Shown here: one piece after another, positions 28,883-37,346 of the stretch
Layout: each line of letters begins with the position of its first letter
Numbering within the stretch: the stretch's first letter is position 1
Origin: CAKZNE01 sp002695025
GTDB lineage: Bacteria; Bacteroidota; Bacteroidia; Flavobacteriales; Schleiferiaceae
Length of the DNA stretch: 64,000 bases
NCBI GenBank assembly: GCA_913043285.1
Contig: CAJWML010000006.1
Span: 115,100 to 179,099, forward strand
Reading direction: 5' to 3'
Position numbers and translations under genes: made by a program
Notes under the pieces: model-generated
Databases searched by the model: none
Seen by the model: only the letters and a program-made list of their open reading frames with translations
Told to the model about the DNA's origin: nothing

Positions 28883-30865
28883 CTAGCCCATTTTTAATTC
28901 AATTACACGATTGGTGGAAACCTTGCTTCCGGCCGGAGGGTATTGCCATTGTACCTTTCCTACTCCTTCAATCTTGAGTTTATATCCCAGGTTCTCCAGT
29001 GCGGGTACTACTTCTGATCCATCCATTCCGGTGAGATCAGGAATAGCTTTTACGGCACTAAGGTCTGTGAGTTGCTTTTTGGCAGAGAGAGATAGGGGAT
29101 TGCCATTTTGTTTTTCAGGCTGCCACTCCCTGGGGGTGTCCAGGTAAATGTTTTCGGCAATAGCTTTAAACACCGGAGCAGCTACGGTAGAACCGTAATA
29201 GCCCTGGTGGTAATTGGGTTTGTTGATTACTACTATGCAGGAATACTTCGGGTTGTCAGCAGGGAAATAGCCGGCAAAACTGGCCTGGTAATCATAGGTG
29301 TTCTGCTTCCAGTAGTTGAGCTGGCAGGTTCCGGTTTTTCCGGCCATGCTTACCAGATCACTTTGAATATTGGTGGCGGTACCTTGCTCCACCACACCCT
29401 TGAGAAGGTCCTGCAGCTTAGCCAGGGTCTCTTTGGAGCAAATAGCGGGATTGATCACTTTAACGGGGTTGTCCTCTACGGTACGGCCGTGCTGGCGTAT
29501 TTCCTCCACAAAGCGGGGTTTTACCATTTTGCCATCGTTGGCGATAGCATTGTACAGGCTCAGGATCTGCAAAGGAGTAAAGCTTACCTGGTAGCCAAAA
29601 GCAATCCAGGGTAGGCTGATGCCGCTCCAGTAGGGGTCACCGGGTTTAGGTATTTCCGGGGTTCCCTCTCCTTTTATGGGTAGGTCCAGTTTTTTGTGAA
29701 TGCCGATGTTGTAGAGGCGGTCAATGAATTTATTGGGATTCTTCTGGTAATTGTTGTAAATCAGCTTTACGATACCCACGTTACTGGACACCTCAAAGGC
29801 CCGTTTTACGCTTACCTTTCCGTAGCCTCCCTTTCCGTTGCGGTAGTTGCTGTCCTTTACCTTCTTTTCGTAGATCGAGAATATGCCATTCTCGGTATCC
29901 ACGAGAGTGTTGGTGTCGGCCACACCGTCTTCCAGGGCTATCATTACCGAAGCCAGCTTAAAGGTGGAGCCGGGCTCCGTGTCTTCCCAAACGGCATAAT
30001 TCCTTTTTTCAAAATAGGTACCCTGCTCGGTACGTCCCAGGTTGGCAATAGCGCGGATGGCCCCGGTTTCCACTTCCATAACCACTGCACAACCGTGATC
30101 GGCTTCAAAGCGCTCCAAAGCCCTCAGTAGTTCATGGTGTACCACATCCTGCATACGGGTGTTGATGGTGGTTATCACGTCCAGACCATCACGGGGTTCA
30201 ATCTCGTAATGGTCGCTCAAGGGTTTCCAGTTGCCGTTGCTAACCTTTTGTTTCAGACGCAGGCCATCGGTGCCGGACAGGAAGGAGCTGAAGGCGCCCT
30301 CAATGCCGGTTTGGGCGTTCAGCCGGTCATAGCCAATAGTGCGCTCTGCAATCTTGCCAAGTGGCATTTTCCGGTAGTTCTTCTGCTCATAAATGAGCCC
30401 GCCTTTAAAGCGCCCCAGGTTGAAAATGGGAAACTGGCGAACATTTTGAAGCTCGGTATAGCTTATGTCCTGGGCCAGCTTTACGTAGCGGCTACCTTCT
30501 TTGCGTTTGCTGCGAATGTAATTTTCCCATTGTGCAGTACTTCGCTCCGGGAATTTACGGGCCAATGCCTTGGATAGTCCGGGTAATTCAGTAAAAAAAT
30601 CTTCTTCGTCCACGGTAACCGGGTCCATGTACAGGTCGTACACAGGCATGGAGGTAGCCAGTAGCTTGCCGTCCGAACTATAGATGTTTCCGCGGTCGGC
30701 CTTGATGTTGATCTCACGGACCACCTCATTCTCTGCTTCAGCCCTCAGTTCGGGTCCTTCTACATACTGGATCATGAAGAGCTTGAATAGGATCAGCAGT
30801 GCCATCAGGAAGAAGGGCAGCATGGCCAGGTAGGAACGGTTCAATATTGATTTATCCACGTTCAT
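28883..30865 (-). CDS. ftsI: Septal peptidoglycan transpeptidase FtsI (PBP3) with PASTA domain
   Basis: 660 aa class B penicillin-binding protein. Membrane helix about 12-32, dimerisation domain with ADRGNIYSSDG (56-66), transpeptidase with Ser300 in STFK, SSN in SSNVGIVKL, and KTGT in AGKTGTCQLN. A C-terminal PASTA domain of about 65 residues starts at KAIPDLTG. Cross-links septal wall with FtsW. Overlaps ftsL by 4 bp; murE starts 8 bp later. Confidence 0.97.
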   Translation of the reverse strand: MNVDKSILNRSYLAMLPFFLMALLILFKLFMIQYVEGPELRAEAENEVVREINIKADRGNIYSSDGKLLATSMPVYDLYMDPVTVDEEDFFTELPGLSKALARKFPERSTAQWENYIRSKRKEGSRYVKLAQDISYTELQNVRQFPIFNLGRFKGGLIYEQKNYRKMPLGKIAERTIGYDRLNAQTGIEGAFSSFLSGTDGLRLKQKVSNGNWKPLSDHYEIEPRDGLDVITTINTRMQDVVHHELLRALERFEADHGCAVVMEVETGAIRAIANLGRTEQGTYFEKRNYAVWEDTEPGSTFKLASVMIALEDGVADTNTLVDTENGIFSIYEKKVKDSNYRNGKGGYGKVSVKRAFEVSSNVGIVKLIYNNYQKNPNKFIDRLYNIGIHKKLDLPIKGEGTPEIPKPGDPYWSGISLPWIAFGYQVSFTPLQILSLYNAIANDGKMVKPRFVEEIRQHGRTVEDNPVKVINPAICSKETLAKLQDLLKGVVEQGTATNIQSDLVSMAGKTGTCQLNYWKQNTYDYQASFAGYFPADNPKYSCIVVINKPNYHQGYYGSTVAAPVFKAIAENIYLDTPREWQPEKQNGNPLSLSAKKQLTDLSAVKAIPDLTGMDGSEVVPALENLGYKLKIEGVGKVQWQYPPAGSKVSTNRVIELKMG

Positions 30866-31206
30866 TCCTCGCTTGTATCTTTTATCTTAATAGGTGGGTG
30901 TTCAGACCTTTCCAGCCCTAATTGGCTGGCGCGTTCCACTACCTTGCTTTCCATGCTTTCCAGCATCAGCCGGGAGCGGGTGTCAATAAATTCGGAATTG
31001 AGTTCTTTCATTTCCGAACGCAGGCGTGCTATTTCGTGTACCTTTTGGTCAGCGCTATGGCTGCTGGCGATCATGATCAGGGCCAGTAAGCTCAGGTAGA
31101 GTATAAAAGGCCAGTTTTTTTCCCAGCCCTTGCTCACCAGGAAGCGACCGGTAAATACCGAGCTCAGGGGGTTTTTAAAAGTGGCTTTTGCCTTACTGTT
31201 GGACAT
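30862..31206 (-). CDS. ftsL: FtsL-like divisome protein
   Basis: 114 aa (115 if the first of two adjacent ATGs, at 31209, is used). Cytosolic N-terminus, one membrane helix at about 33-50 (FILYLSLLALIMIASS), then a periplasmic coiled coil (IARLRSEMKELNSEFIDTR). The sequence is poorly conserved across bacteria; identity rests on topology and position between rsmH and ftsI, both of which it overlaps. Confidence 0.88.
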   Translation of the reverse strand: MSNSKAKATFKNPLSSVFTGRFLVSKGWEKNWPFILYLSLLALIMIASSHSADQKVHEIARLRSEMKELNSEFIDTRSRLMLESMESKVVERASQLGLERSEHPPIKIKDTSEE

Positions 31207-32104
31207 CATCTATCTTTTCTGCAGCCCTCAGTTTAGCGCTTCGGGCTCTTGGGTTTTCATTTGTTTCGGTTGGGTCTGGTACAATTGGTTTGCGGGTAAC
31301 GGGTTCCAGGGGCCGGATAAGGTTGCCGTAAAAATCCTTTTCCGGCTTGCCTTCAAAGTTTCCGGTGCGGAAGAAGTTCTTTACGGGTCTGTCTTCCAAC
31401 GAGTGGTATGACATTACCACCAGCCGGCCACCGGGTTTTAATATTTCTGCTGCCTGGTTCAAAAGTTCGTGGAGGGCACCCATCTCGTCATTTACCTCTA
31501 TGCGAATGGCCTGGAATACTTTGGCCCAGAACTGCCCGTGTTTATTGCGGGGAGCGTAACGCTCCAAGGTGTTTTTCAGCTCTTCCGTGGTTTCTATCGG
31601 AGATGAACTGCGGGCATTGGCAATGGCCCGAGCCAGGAAGTGAGGTTTTACCAGTTCTCCGTAATCCCGGAAAATGCGGGTGAGTTCACTTTCAGAGTAG
31701 GTATTTACCACCTGTTTGGCGTCCAGCGGACGGGAGCGGTTCATTCGCATGTCTAGCGGTCCTTCATAACGCAGACTAAATCCACGGCTGGCTTCATCAA
31801 TCTGGTGTGATGAGATCCCAAGATCGGCCAATAGCCCATCTATCTGACGTACGCCTTTAAAGCGCAGGCTGTTCTTCAGGTGGCGGAAATTAGAGGAGAT
31901 GAGGGTAAAATGATCATCATCCAGCGCATTGGCCTGGGCATCTTCATCCTGGTCAAAGCCATACAGGTGGCCAGTATCCAGGTGCTTTACGATCTCACGG
32001 CTGTGTCCTCCTCCTCCAAAGGTGGCATCTACGTAGATGCCATCGGGCTTGAGTTGCAGCAGGTTTATACATTGATGTAAAAGAACGGGCTTATGATACT
32101 CCAT
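31193..32104 (-). CDS. rsmH: 16S rRNA (cytosine1402-N4)-methyltransferase RsmH
   Basis: 303 aa SAM-dependent enzyme methylating C1402 of 16S rRNA. ATG 32104 gives MEYHKPVLLHQCINLL, the family start; 29 upstream codons in the mraZ tail are rejected. SAM loop VDATFGGGGHS near 25-35, LADLGISSHQID near 90, RGFSLRYEGPLDMRM near 105, and SYHSLEDRPVKNFF near 240. Overlaps mraZ by 14 bp. Confidence 0.97.
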   Translation of the reverse strand: MEYHKPVLLHQCINLLQLKPDGIYVDATFGGGGHSREIVKHLDTGHLYGFDQDEDAQANALDDDHFTLISSNFRHLKNSLRFKGVRQIDGLLADLGISSHQIDEASRGFSLRYEGPLDMRMNRSRPLDAKQVVNTYSESELTRIFRDYGELVKPHFLARAIANARSSSPIETTEELKNTLERYAPRNKHGQFWAKVFQAIRIEVNDEMGALHELLNQAAEILKPGGRLVVMSYHSLEDRPVKNFFRTGNFEGKPEKDFYGNLIRPLEPVTRKPIVPDPTETNENPRARSAKLRAAEKIDDVQQ

Positions 32105-32564
32105 CGTCCGGGTCGTTAAGGCTACCCATAACATCTTCGGCCAGCGCCCCAAAGTCCACTTCGGGATCATTGATGCTGGCTTCATAAGCATCTTTATTCC
32201 ACACTTCTATCATGCCTACGGAGGAGGAAAGTACCAACTCCGATTTCAGGCCAGCGAAGTTCATCAGGTCCTTAGGAATGTTAAGGCGGCCGTTGGAATC
32301 CATCTCCAGCACCCGCACGCCAGCGGTAAACATCCTTATGAAATCATTATTCTTCTTTACGAAGCGGTTGAGCTTATTCACCTTGTTCATCACCTTCTCC
32401 CATTCCTCCATGGGGTAGAGTTCAAGGCATTTCTGGAATACGCTCCGCTTTACTACAAACCCTTTTTCGAGTACGGGCAATAGCTGCCTCTTCAGAGCGG
32501 AGGGTATCATTACCCGGCCCTTGGCATCCATTTTACATTCGTGTACTCCTATCAGGTTCAGCAT
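32091..32564 (-). CDS. mraZ: Transcriptional regulator MraZ
   Basis: 157 aa; two tandem SpoVT/AbrB-type domains, each with a DxxGRxxIP-like core (MDAKGRVMIPSALK near 12-25; MDSNGRLNIPKDL near 88-100). MraZ proteins form rings that bind TGGGN repeats in front of their own operon. Such repeats are present upstream (32608-32632). First gene of the dcw cluster. Confidence 0.96.
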   Translation of the reverse strand: MLNLIGVHECKMDAKGRVMIPSALKRQLLPVLEKGFVVKRSVFQKCLELYPMEEWEKVMNKVNKLNRFVKKNNDFIRMFTAGVRVLEMDSNGRLNIPKDLMNFAGLKSELVLSSSVGMIEVWNKDAYEASINDPEVDFGALAEDVMGSLNDPDDGVS

Positions 32565-32589
32565 ATTAGCTTTTAGCTGGTCTTGGACT

Positions 32590-32597
32590 CAAAAGTA
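32590..32597 (-). promoter_or_regulatory. -7 box (TACTTTTG) of the mraZ/dcw promoter
   Basis: Minus-strand TACTTTTG fits TAnnTTTG, 26 bp before the mraZ ATG. The nearest TTG upstream is only 14 bp away and lies among the MraZ boxes, so the -33 region coincides with the operator. Confidence 0.6.
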
Positions 32598-32607
32598 TAG
32601 AAAATGA

Positions 32608-32632
32608 CCCACAATTTCCCACCTTACTCCAC
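32608..32632 (-). promoter_or_regulatory. MraZ operator: three 10-bp-spaced GTGG[GA] repeats
   Basis: Reading the minus strand: GTGGA at 32632-32628, GTGGG at 32622-32618, GTGGG at 32612-32608. This is the TGGGN-N5 layout known for MraZ boxes in other bacteria. The repeats start 11 bp upstream of the -7 box, a position suited to repression. Confidence 0.75.
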
Positions 32633-32750
32633 TTTGTTGATAACTTTTACCACTTTAAGGATAACCCACAAACTCCTTCTTTCGTATAAATGTTCACCAA
32701 TTTCTTTGCAGTGGCGGGATACGGGAAAGTGCCCTTGAGGGCTAAAACGG

Positions 32751-32770
32751 GTGGGGGAAAGTGGGAGAGT
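32751..32770 (+). promoter_or_regulatory. Second MraZ-box-like pair, opposite orientation
   Basis: GTGGGGGAAA followed directly by GTGGGAGAGT, two GTGGG cores exactly 10 bp apart on the strand facing engB. Same layout as the mraZ operator about 120 bp away. Confidence 0.4.
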
Positions 32771-32862
32771 ATTTGGTCTTAAGGTTGTAAAGTTGAAGGT
32801 TACTTAATTGGCGTCCTGATCTTGCTTAAGAAAAGCTTGTTGGAGGTTGTGTTTGGTGCGGG

Positions 32863-32886
32863 TGTCCTGAGCGGAGTCGAAGGGTG
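32863..32886. repeat. REP-like intergenic element (TCCTGAGCGGAGTCGAAGG)
   Basis: The core TCCTGAGCGGAGTCGAAGG (reverse complement CCTTCGACTCCGCTCAGGA) is a short sequence I recognise as recurrent between genes in Bacteroidota and several other phyla. Only one copy is in this window, so repetition cannot be shown here. Confidence 0.4.
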
Positions 32887-32972
32887 ATCCGCCAAAATTT
32901 AAGGCTTGGGCTTACCTCTCGGGAATTTGACGTTTGGTATTCAGAGTTTCCGGCAAAGCTGTTTTGAAAAGC

Positions 32973-32980
32973 TACCTTTG
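32973..32980 (+). promoter_or_regulatory. -7 box (TACCTTTG) of engB
   Basis: TACCTTTG fits TAnnTTTG 4 bp before ATG 32985. The leader would be nearly absent. This supports the internal ATG over the longer frame opening at 32934. A clear -33 box is lacking. Confidence 0.5.
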
Positions 32981-32984
32981 CCAC

Positions 32985-33593
32985 ATGAAGATCCAGAAAG
33001 CGGAATTTTCCAAAAGCAGTGCAAAAATCGGCCAATGCCCGGAAACCAAGTGGCCGGAGTATGCTTTTATAGGCCGCAGTAATGTGGGTAAAAGCAGTTT
33101 GATCAATATGTTGATGGACCACAAAGGTCTGGCTAAAACATCTTCCCGGCCGGGAAAGACCCAACTTATCAATCACTTTAATGTAAATGATCAATGGTGG
33201 CTTGTGGATTTGCCTGGTTATGGTTACGCCAAGGTGAGTAAAAAGGCCAAGGAGAAATTCCAGCTTTTGATCGTGGATTACATGGAAAAGCGGGAGAACC
33301 TTACCAATGTTTTTGTACTGATTGACTCACGCCATGAGCCGCAGAAAATAGACCTGGAGTTTATGGAGTGGTTGGGGGAGCTGGGCGTGCCCTTCAGTAT
33401 GGTGTTTACCAAGATTGATAAACTCACGGGTAATAAGCTCAACGCCAACCTCAAAGACTACCGGAAGAAGATGCTTGAGCGTTGGGAGGAGGTGCCCGTA
33501 AGTTTTGCTACCTCTGCGGAAACCGGAGCTGGAAAGCAAGAGCTTCTCGGTTATATTGGTGAAATTAACCGCCAGCTGGGTATCGCAGAGTAA
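32985..33593 (+). CDS. engB: Ribosome biogenesis GTP-binding protein EngB/YsxC
   Basis: 202 aa from ATG 32985 (MKIQKAEFSKSS). Small GTPase needed for large-subunit assembly. G1 GRSNVGKSSLIN near 32-43, switch II LVDLPGYGYAKVSK near 78, NKxD as FTKIDKL near 150, and G5 TSAETGAG near 182. Converges with gldC, 1 bp between stops. Confidence 0.96.
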   Translation: MKIQKAEFSKSSAKIGQCPETKWPEYAFIGRSNVGKSSLINMLMDHKGLAKTSSRPGKTQLINHFNVNDQWWLVDLPGYGYAKVSKKAKEKFQLLIVDYMEKRENLTNVFVLIDSRHEPQKIDLEFMEWLGELGVPFSMVFTKIDKLTGNKLNANLKDYRKKMLERWEEVPVSFATSAETGAGKQELLGYIGEINRQLGIAE

Positions 33594-33594
33594 A

Positions 33595-33930
33595 CTATTT
33601 ATCGAAAAGATCCATTTTTTTGCCCAGCTCTTTGCCAAAGTTGCGCATATCATTAGCTGCTTCGGACTCATTGGTGGCCCGCTCCAGTGTATCTGCCATG
33701 GCCATAAGTGTTTGGTGGACAAAGCGCTTCATCTCATCGGCCAGGAGGTCTTTGGTCCAAAGATCTATTTTTAGAGTATCCCCGTTTTTTTTATCCCATA
33801 CCGAAAGCAGGAGCGCTTTGGCGGGTGCGTGTTTCATGCCGCCATCTTCAGCATTCCATTCAATGGTTTCGGGTACTTTATTTTCATCCAGCCCTATTTT
33901 AAAGGTAATCTCGGAGTGATGCTTAACCAT
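33595..33930 (-). CDS. gldC: Gliding motility protein GldC
   Basis: 111 aa soluble protein matching the GldC family: TFKIGLDENKVPETIEWNAEDGG at the start (about 9-31), ALLLSVWDKKN and LKIDLWTKDLLADEMKRF in the middle, and a terminal helix. In Flavobacterium johnsoniae gldC lies next to gldB and its loss weakens gliding. Here it follows gldB after 59 bp on the same strand. Confidence 0.93.
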   Translation of the reverse strand: MVKHHSEITFKIGLDENKVPETIEWNAEDGGMKHAPAKALLLSVWDKKNGDTLKIDLWTKDLLADEMKRFVHQTLMAMADTLERATNESEAANDMRNFGKELGKKMDLFDK

Positions 33931-33989
33931 GTTGTTGATTCCGTTTTTAAGAATTACAAAAGTAAGGCTTCCGTGTTGATTGACATGGT

Positions 33990-34976
33990 TTAGGGTTTGT
34001 ATCCGCTGAGCTTGAGAAATTTGCGACCATCCGTTTCAGACAACATCTCCTGAAGGCTTATATCAGAATTATTATTGCAGTAGCTGCGTACAATTTGCCA
34101 GCCTACCCAATGGCCTATCTGGCCGGGGGTCTGGTTGTCAAACTTCATGCGGAATTTGGAGAATGGAGCGGGTGCTATAAACCTGCGTATGTCATCATCT
34201 CTTTTGGAGAAAAGCATGTTGTTCTCTATAAAGTAAGCCCAGATGTTTTTCTCATTGGCCTGGCAAAATTCCAGGTTCTGGTGAATATACTGTGCAATGA
34301 CCTCATCGGGTTCATGCGGCATCATAGCTTCCAGGAAGTAGAGTATTTTCCCGTGGTAGATCATGGCGTCCAGCAAAGAGTAGGAGTTTTGTTCTTCCAG
34401 CGGAGGTATGTTGGCCATAGCCAGGGCTTCTATGCAATCGCGTACCAGGAAAACAGGGTTTCTTTTAAAGGCCAGGTAGGCCGGTAAATGTGAATAATAA
34501 GGCTGATTCTGGCCCAGGTAAAGGTCAAGAGCGGCAAAGCACACCTCATTTTCCGGGGCATACAATACCGGGAACTCAAAATCAAGGTTGGAGATGTAGG
34601 TGTAGAAATCAATTTCCGGGTGACCTTCGTAATAATGGTAGAAGTGCTTCATGGCATTGTCCAGTTTTGCGTTAGCTTCCTTCATATCACCCCATACCTG
34701 CTGCGTTTCCTGGTAGAGCTCCAGCTGGCGCTTGTCGGACCGTTGGTAACGCCAGAACTGATCCGTGGCGCCTGATTGGAAGAAAATGGGGTACTGGATC
34801 TTCAGTTCATCCAGCTGCTCCTGGAAGCCCGCAGTATCCAGGGAGAAAAAGGCCTGATCAAACCTTTGGAACTGCGTACTGATCTCAATATCACTAACGT
34901 CTGGGTCCAGCGGGTCATGTTCGCAGGCCGTTAAAAGGAATAGTGAACTTATCGTCCAAAAAACTCTTTTTATCAT
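33990..34976 (-). CDS. gldB: Gliding motility lipoprotein GldB
   Basis: 328 aa from ATG 34976 (MIKRVFWTISS); 18 upstream codons are rejected because the signal peptide starts here. Lipobox LLTA-Cys18. The mature domain has the GldB pattern with FQRFDQAFFSLDT (about 37-49), EMMPHEPDEV-like AMMPHEPDEVIAQ, and GWQIVRSY near the end. GldB is required for gliding and T9SS function in Flavobacterium. Divergent from the beta-barrel gene at 35033. Confidence 0.93.
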   Translation of the reverse strand: MIKRVFWTISSLFLLTACEHDPLDPDVSDIEISTQFQRFDQAFFSLDTAGFQEQLDELKIQYPIFFQSGATDQFWRYQRSDKRQLELYQETQQVWGDMKEANAKLDNAMKHFYHYYEGHPEIDFYTYISNLDFEFPVLYAPENEVCFAALDLYLGQNQPYYSHLPAYLAFKRNPVFLVRDCIEALAMANIPPLEEQNSYSLLDAMIYHGKILYFLEAMMPHEPDEVIAQYIHQNLEFCQANEKNIWAYFIENNMLFSKRDDDIRRFIAPAPFSKFRMKFDNQTPGQIGHWVGWQIVRSYCNNNSDISLQEMLSETDGRKFLKLSGYKP

Positions 34977-34985
34977 AAAGCATGT

Positions 34986-35002
34986 TACTTGTAATGCAAG
35001 TA
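34986..35002. promoter_or_regulatory. Inverted repeat in the gldB divergent promoter region
   Basis: Arms TACTTG and CAAGTA with a 5-bp spacer, midway in the 56-bp gap between two divergent genes. A plausible shared operator; no known regulator matched. Confidence 0.25.
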
Positions 35003-35032
35003 CTTTAATTTTACACCCTAAAACCAACAATT

Positions 35033-35656
35033 TTGAAGCTAAACAAGGTATTTTTTATTTTATGTGTGCTGGCGGTTACAAAGATAAACGCTCAGAATTT
35101 GCGACTGGGTGTGCACGCCACTCCATCCATCAATTATATTTCAACCAGCCAGCCGGATGTTGAAACAAACCTGGCGGTTAAATTTGGTTTTGGCTTATTG
35201 GCTGATTATTTCTTTGCAGAGCATTATGCCATTTCCACCGGAGTGGATATACTCAGCAGTGGTGGTACCATGGATATTAACGATACCAGCCGCAAGTATA
35301 ACGCAGGGTATGTGCAAATACCCATAGCACTTAAAATGTGTACTCGTGAATTTGGTTACTTCACTTACTTTGCCCGTTTTGGTGGAGGTATTATGATCAA
35401 GACCAGTGAAACCATTGATTTTGAACCGGATATTGCCCCCGGTAGCGAGCTGGACTCCTACGTAAATCCATTGGGGCTTACGTTTAAGTTTGGCGGAGGT
35501 GCCGAATACAGTTTCGGAGGGTCTACCTCGCTGATTGCTGAAATAGCGTACCACCGCAACCTGGTTGATAACCTGAATAGTGATGACCCTTCCCTGAGGA
35601 GCAATCGCTCCTACCGCTTTGATTATGTGGCGCTGTCTATCGGAGTATTATTCTAG
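35033..35656 (+). CDS. PorT-like outer-membrane beta-barrel protein
   Basis: 207 aa. The only upstream in-frame start is TTG 35033, giving a proper signal peptide MKLNKVFFILCVLAVTKINAQ; no ATG is available before the barrel. The mature part is a beta barrel of the porin/PorT type (YFTYFARFGGGIMI; FGGGAEYSF; terminal YVALSIGVLF). It may be a T9SS-related barrel given the gld neighbours, but PorT itself cannot be claimed. nadE follows after 11 bp. Confidence 0.8.
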   Translation: MKLNKVFFILCVLAVTKINAQNLRLGVHATPSINYISTSQPDVETNLAVKFGFGLLADYFFAEHYAISTGVDILSSGGTMDINDTSRKYNAGYVQIPIALKMCTREFGYFTYFARFGGGIMIKTSETIDFEPDIAPGSELDSYVNPLGLTFKFGGGAEYSFGGSTSLIAEIAYHRNLVDNLNSDDPSLRSNRSYRFDYVALSIGVLF

Positions 35657-35667
35657 ACCAAAAATTC

Positions 35668-36459
35668 ATGAAGACCAGGCAAGTTATTGACCATATCGTA
35701 AACTGGCTTAAATCCTACCTGGAAGAATCCGGGCAAAAGGGTTTTGTAGTGGGTGTAAGCGGAGGTATTGATTCTGCTGTAACCTCCAAATTGGTTGCTC
35801 TTACGGGATACCCGGTGCTGTGTGTGGAGATGCCGATCCATCAGAATAAAGCACAGGTAAGCCGTGCCCTGAAGCATATTGATGAACTACAGAAGGTTCA
35901 CGGTAATGTGATGACGGCATCAGTAGATCTTACCCGGGTTTTTGACCTTTTTATAGGTGAGCTTCCACAGGCTGCTGATTCAGATGAGAAGGCCATGTCA
36001 CTGGTAAACAGCCGCGCACGTTTACGGATGACCACCCTCTATTATTTTGCGGCTCTCAACCGGTATATTGTAGCCGGAACGGGTAATAAAGTGGAGGATT
36101 TTGGCGTGGGTTTTTATACCAAATACGGTGATGGCGGTGTGGATATAAGCCCTATAGCTGACCTTTTGAAAACCGAAGTTTATAAGTTGGCTGAAGAGCT
36201 GGAGGTTATTGACGAAATAATAAAGGCTCCTCCTACAGATGGCTTGTGGGGTGATGATCGTTCGGATGAGGATCAGATAGGCGCTTCTTACCCAGAATTG
36301 GAGTGGGCCATGAAGCAGAAGGAAAACCATAAAAACCCCTCCGATTTTACGGGTAGGGAACGGGAGGTTTATGATATTTATTTACGGTATAATCGTATAA
36401 ACCAGCATAAAATGAACCCTATTCCGGTTTGTGAAATCCCCTCACATTTAAAGAATTAG
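35668..36459 (+). CDS. nadE: NH3-dependent NAD+ synthetase
   Basis: 263 aa, the short ammonia-dependent form lacking a nitrilase domain. ATP pyrophosphatase loop GVSGGIDSAVTSK near 28-40, ALNRYIVAGTGNKVEDFGVGFYTKYGD around 127-153, and DGLWGDDRSDEDQIGASY near 190. Converts deamido-NAD to NAD. Its position beside gldB/gldC is common in Flavobacteriia. Confidence 0.96.
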   Translation: MKTRQVIDHIVNWLKSYLEESGQKGFVVGVSGGIDSAVTSKLVALTGYPVLCVEMPIHQNKAQVSRALKHIDELQKVHGNVMTASVDLTRVFDLFIGELPQAADSDEKAMSLVNSRARLRMTTLYYFAALNRYIVAGTGNKVEDFGVGFYTKYGDGGVDISPIADLLKTEVYKLAEELEVIDEIIKAPPTDGLWGDDRSDEDQIGASYPELEWAMKQKENHKNPSDFTGREREVYDIYLRYNRINQHKMNPIPVCEIPSHLKN

Positions 36460-36517
36460 TTCTTAATGGCAAACAAAAATTGAAGAAGCCTGTCAATAAC
36501 GTCTGACAATTAATATA

Positions 36518-36525
36518 TACATTTG
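36518..36525 (+). promoter_or_regulatory. -7 box (TACATTTG) of the NarL-type regulator gene
   Basis: TACATTTG fits TAnnTTTG, 54 bp before ATG 36579. Just upstream (36491-36508) is an imperfect operator-like repeat TGTCA-N8-TGACA. Confidence 0.45.
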
Positions 36526-36578
36526 TTAAAGTAACTGACCTGAGCTTTCATATTTAACGTTTTTCAAATAGCACTGCG

Positions 36579-37199
36579 ATGATTAAAATTTTACTGGCCG
36601 ATGACCATGCGGTAGTCCGAAAGGGGCTTCAGCTGTTCATTGGATACGAGGATAATATGCAGCTGGTGGCCGAAGCCTCGGATGGGGATGAACTTATTGA
36701 AATGATCCAGAACCATGAGGCAGACGTTTTGCTTTTGGACCTTGATATGCCCAAAATGAACGGTATTACGGCCATTCGTAAGATCAAGGAGATGGCTCCG
36801 GATCTTAAGATCATCGTGCTAACCATGCACCCGGAAGATATTTATGGCAAAACAGCCATGCAGATGGGGGCCAGCGGTTACGTGATCAAGGACGATGAGC
36901 CCAAGAAACTCATCCGCTCCATTAACCGCGTAATTGAAGGAGAACAGATATTCAGCGAGGATATCCTCAACAACAAGCGCAAGAACAAGCCCATTAAGTT
37001 GAGTCAGCGGGAAATTGAAGTATTAAAGCTGCTTTCCAGCGGTAAATCCAATAAGGAAATATCCGAAGAGTTGGAGATCAGTGACAAAACCGTTAGTACC
37101 TATAAACTGAGGTTACTCAATAAGATCGGGGCTAAATCAGTTGTGGACCTGATCAATTTTTCCACCAATTACCCTGAGATACTCAATCGTAATAAATAG
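36579..37199 (+). CDS. NarL/FixJ-family response regulator
   Basis: 206 aa. Receiver 1-120 with acidic DDH at 8-10, phosphoacceptor Asp54 (LLLDLDMP), Thr in LTMHPED and Lys in VIKDDEP. LuxR-type DNA-binding domain about 140-200 (LSQREIEVLKLLSSGKS; ISDKTVSTYKLRLLNKIG). Orphan, with no kinase beside it. A terminator follows. Confidence 0.95.
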   Translation: MIKILLADDHAVVRKGLQLFIGYEDNMQLVAEASDGDELIEMIQNHEADVLLLDLDMPKMNGITAIRKIKEMAPDLKIIVLTMHPEDIYGKTAMQMGASGYVIKDDEPKKLIRSINRVIEGEQIFSEDILNNKRKNKPIKLSQREIEVLKLLSSGKSNKEISEELEISDKTVSTYKLRLLNKIGAKSVVDLINFSTNYPEILNRNK

Positions 37200-37221
37200 G
37201 CATTACCTACACTATTAACAA

Positions 37222-37248
37222 GGCCTCCTTAAAAGGGAGGTCTTTTTT
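37222..37248 (+). terminator. Intrinsic terminator after the NarL-type regulator
   Basis: Arms GGCCTCC and GGAGGTC (one G-T pair) around a 7-nt loop, followed by six T. Confidence 0.85.
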
Positions 37249-37320
37249 ATTTCGGCCGGTTATAAGGCTATGATTTTTGAAGGATAAGGTCTTTATAATG
37301 ATGCTCTCCCGTGCATTGCC

Positions 37321-37328
37321 TATTTTTG
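37321..37328 (+). promoter_or_regulatory. -7 box (TATTTTTG) of der
   Basis: TATTTTTG fits TAnnTTTG and lies 18 bp before the GTG start of der. It falls inside the longer open frame that begins at 37311, so that longer start is excluded. Confidence 0.5.
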
Positions 37329-37346
37329 CCGCTTAAAGTTGATTCT

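Larger units (their letters stand above)
32633..32972. other. Intergenic region between mraZ and engB
   Basis: No coding frame with support. Holds weaker GTGG motifs on the minus strand near 32650 and 32665, a second pair of MraZ-like boxes on the plus strand (GTGGG at 32751 and 32761), and a CTTCGACTCCGCTCAGG-type repeat at 32863-32886. Confidence 0.5.

Noticed and set aside
35195..35554. 119-aa minus-strand ORF in the PorT-like gene
   Set aside because: Antisense to a barrel gene with a signal peptide; no coding features.
37311..37346. Longer N-terminus for der
   Set aside because: The added residues overlap a TATTTTTG promoter box, and the GTG at 37347 gives the exact family start.
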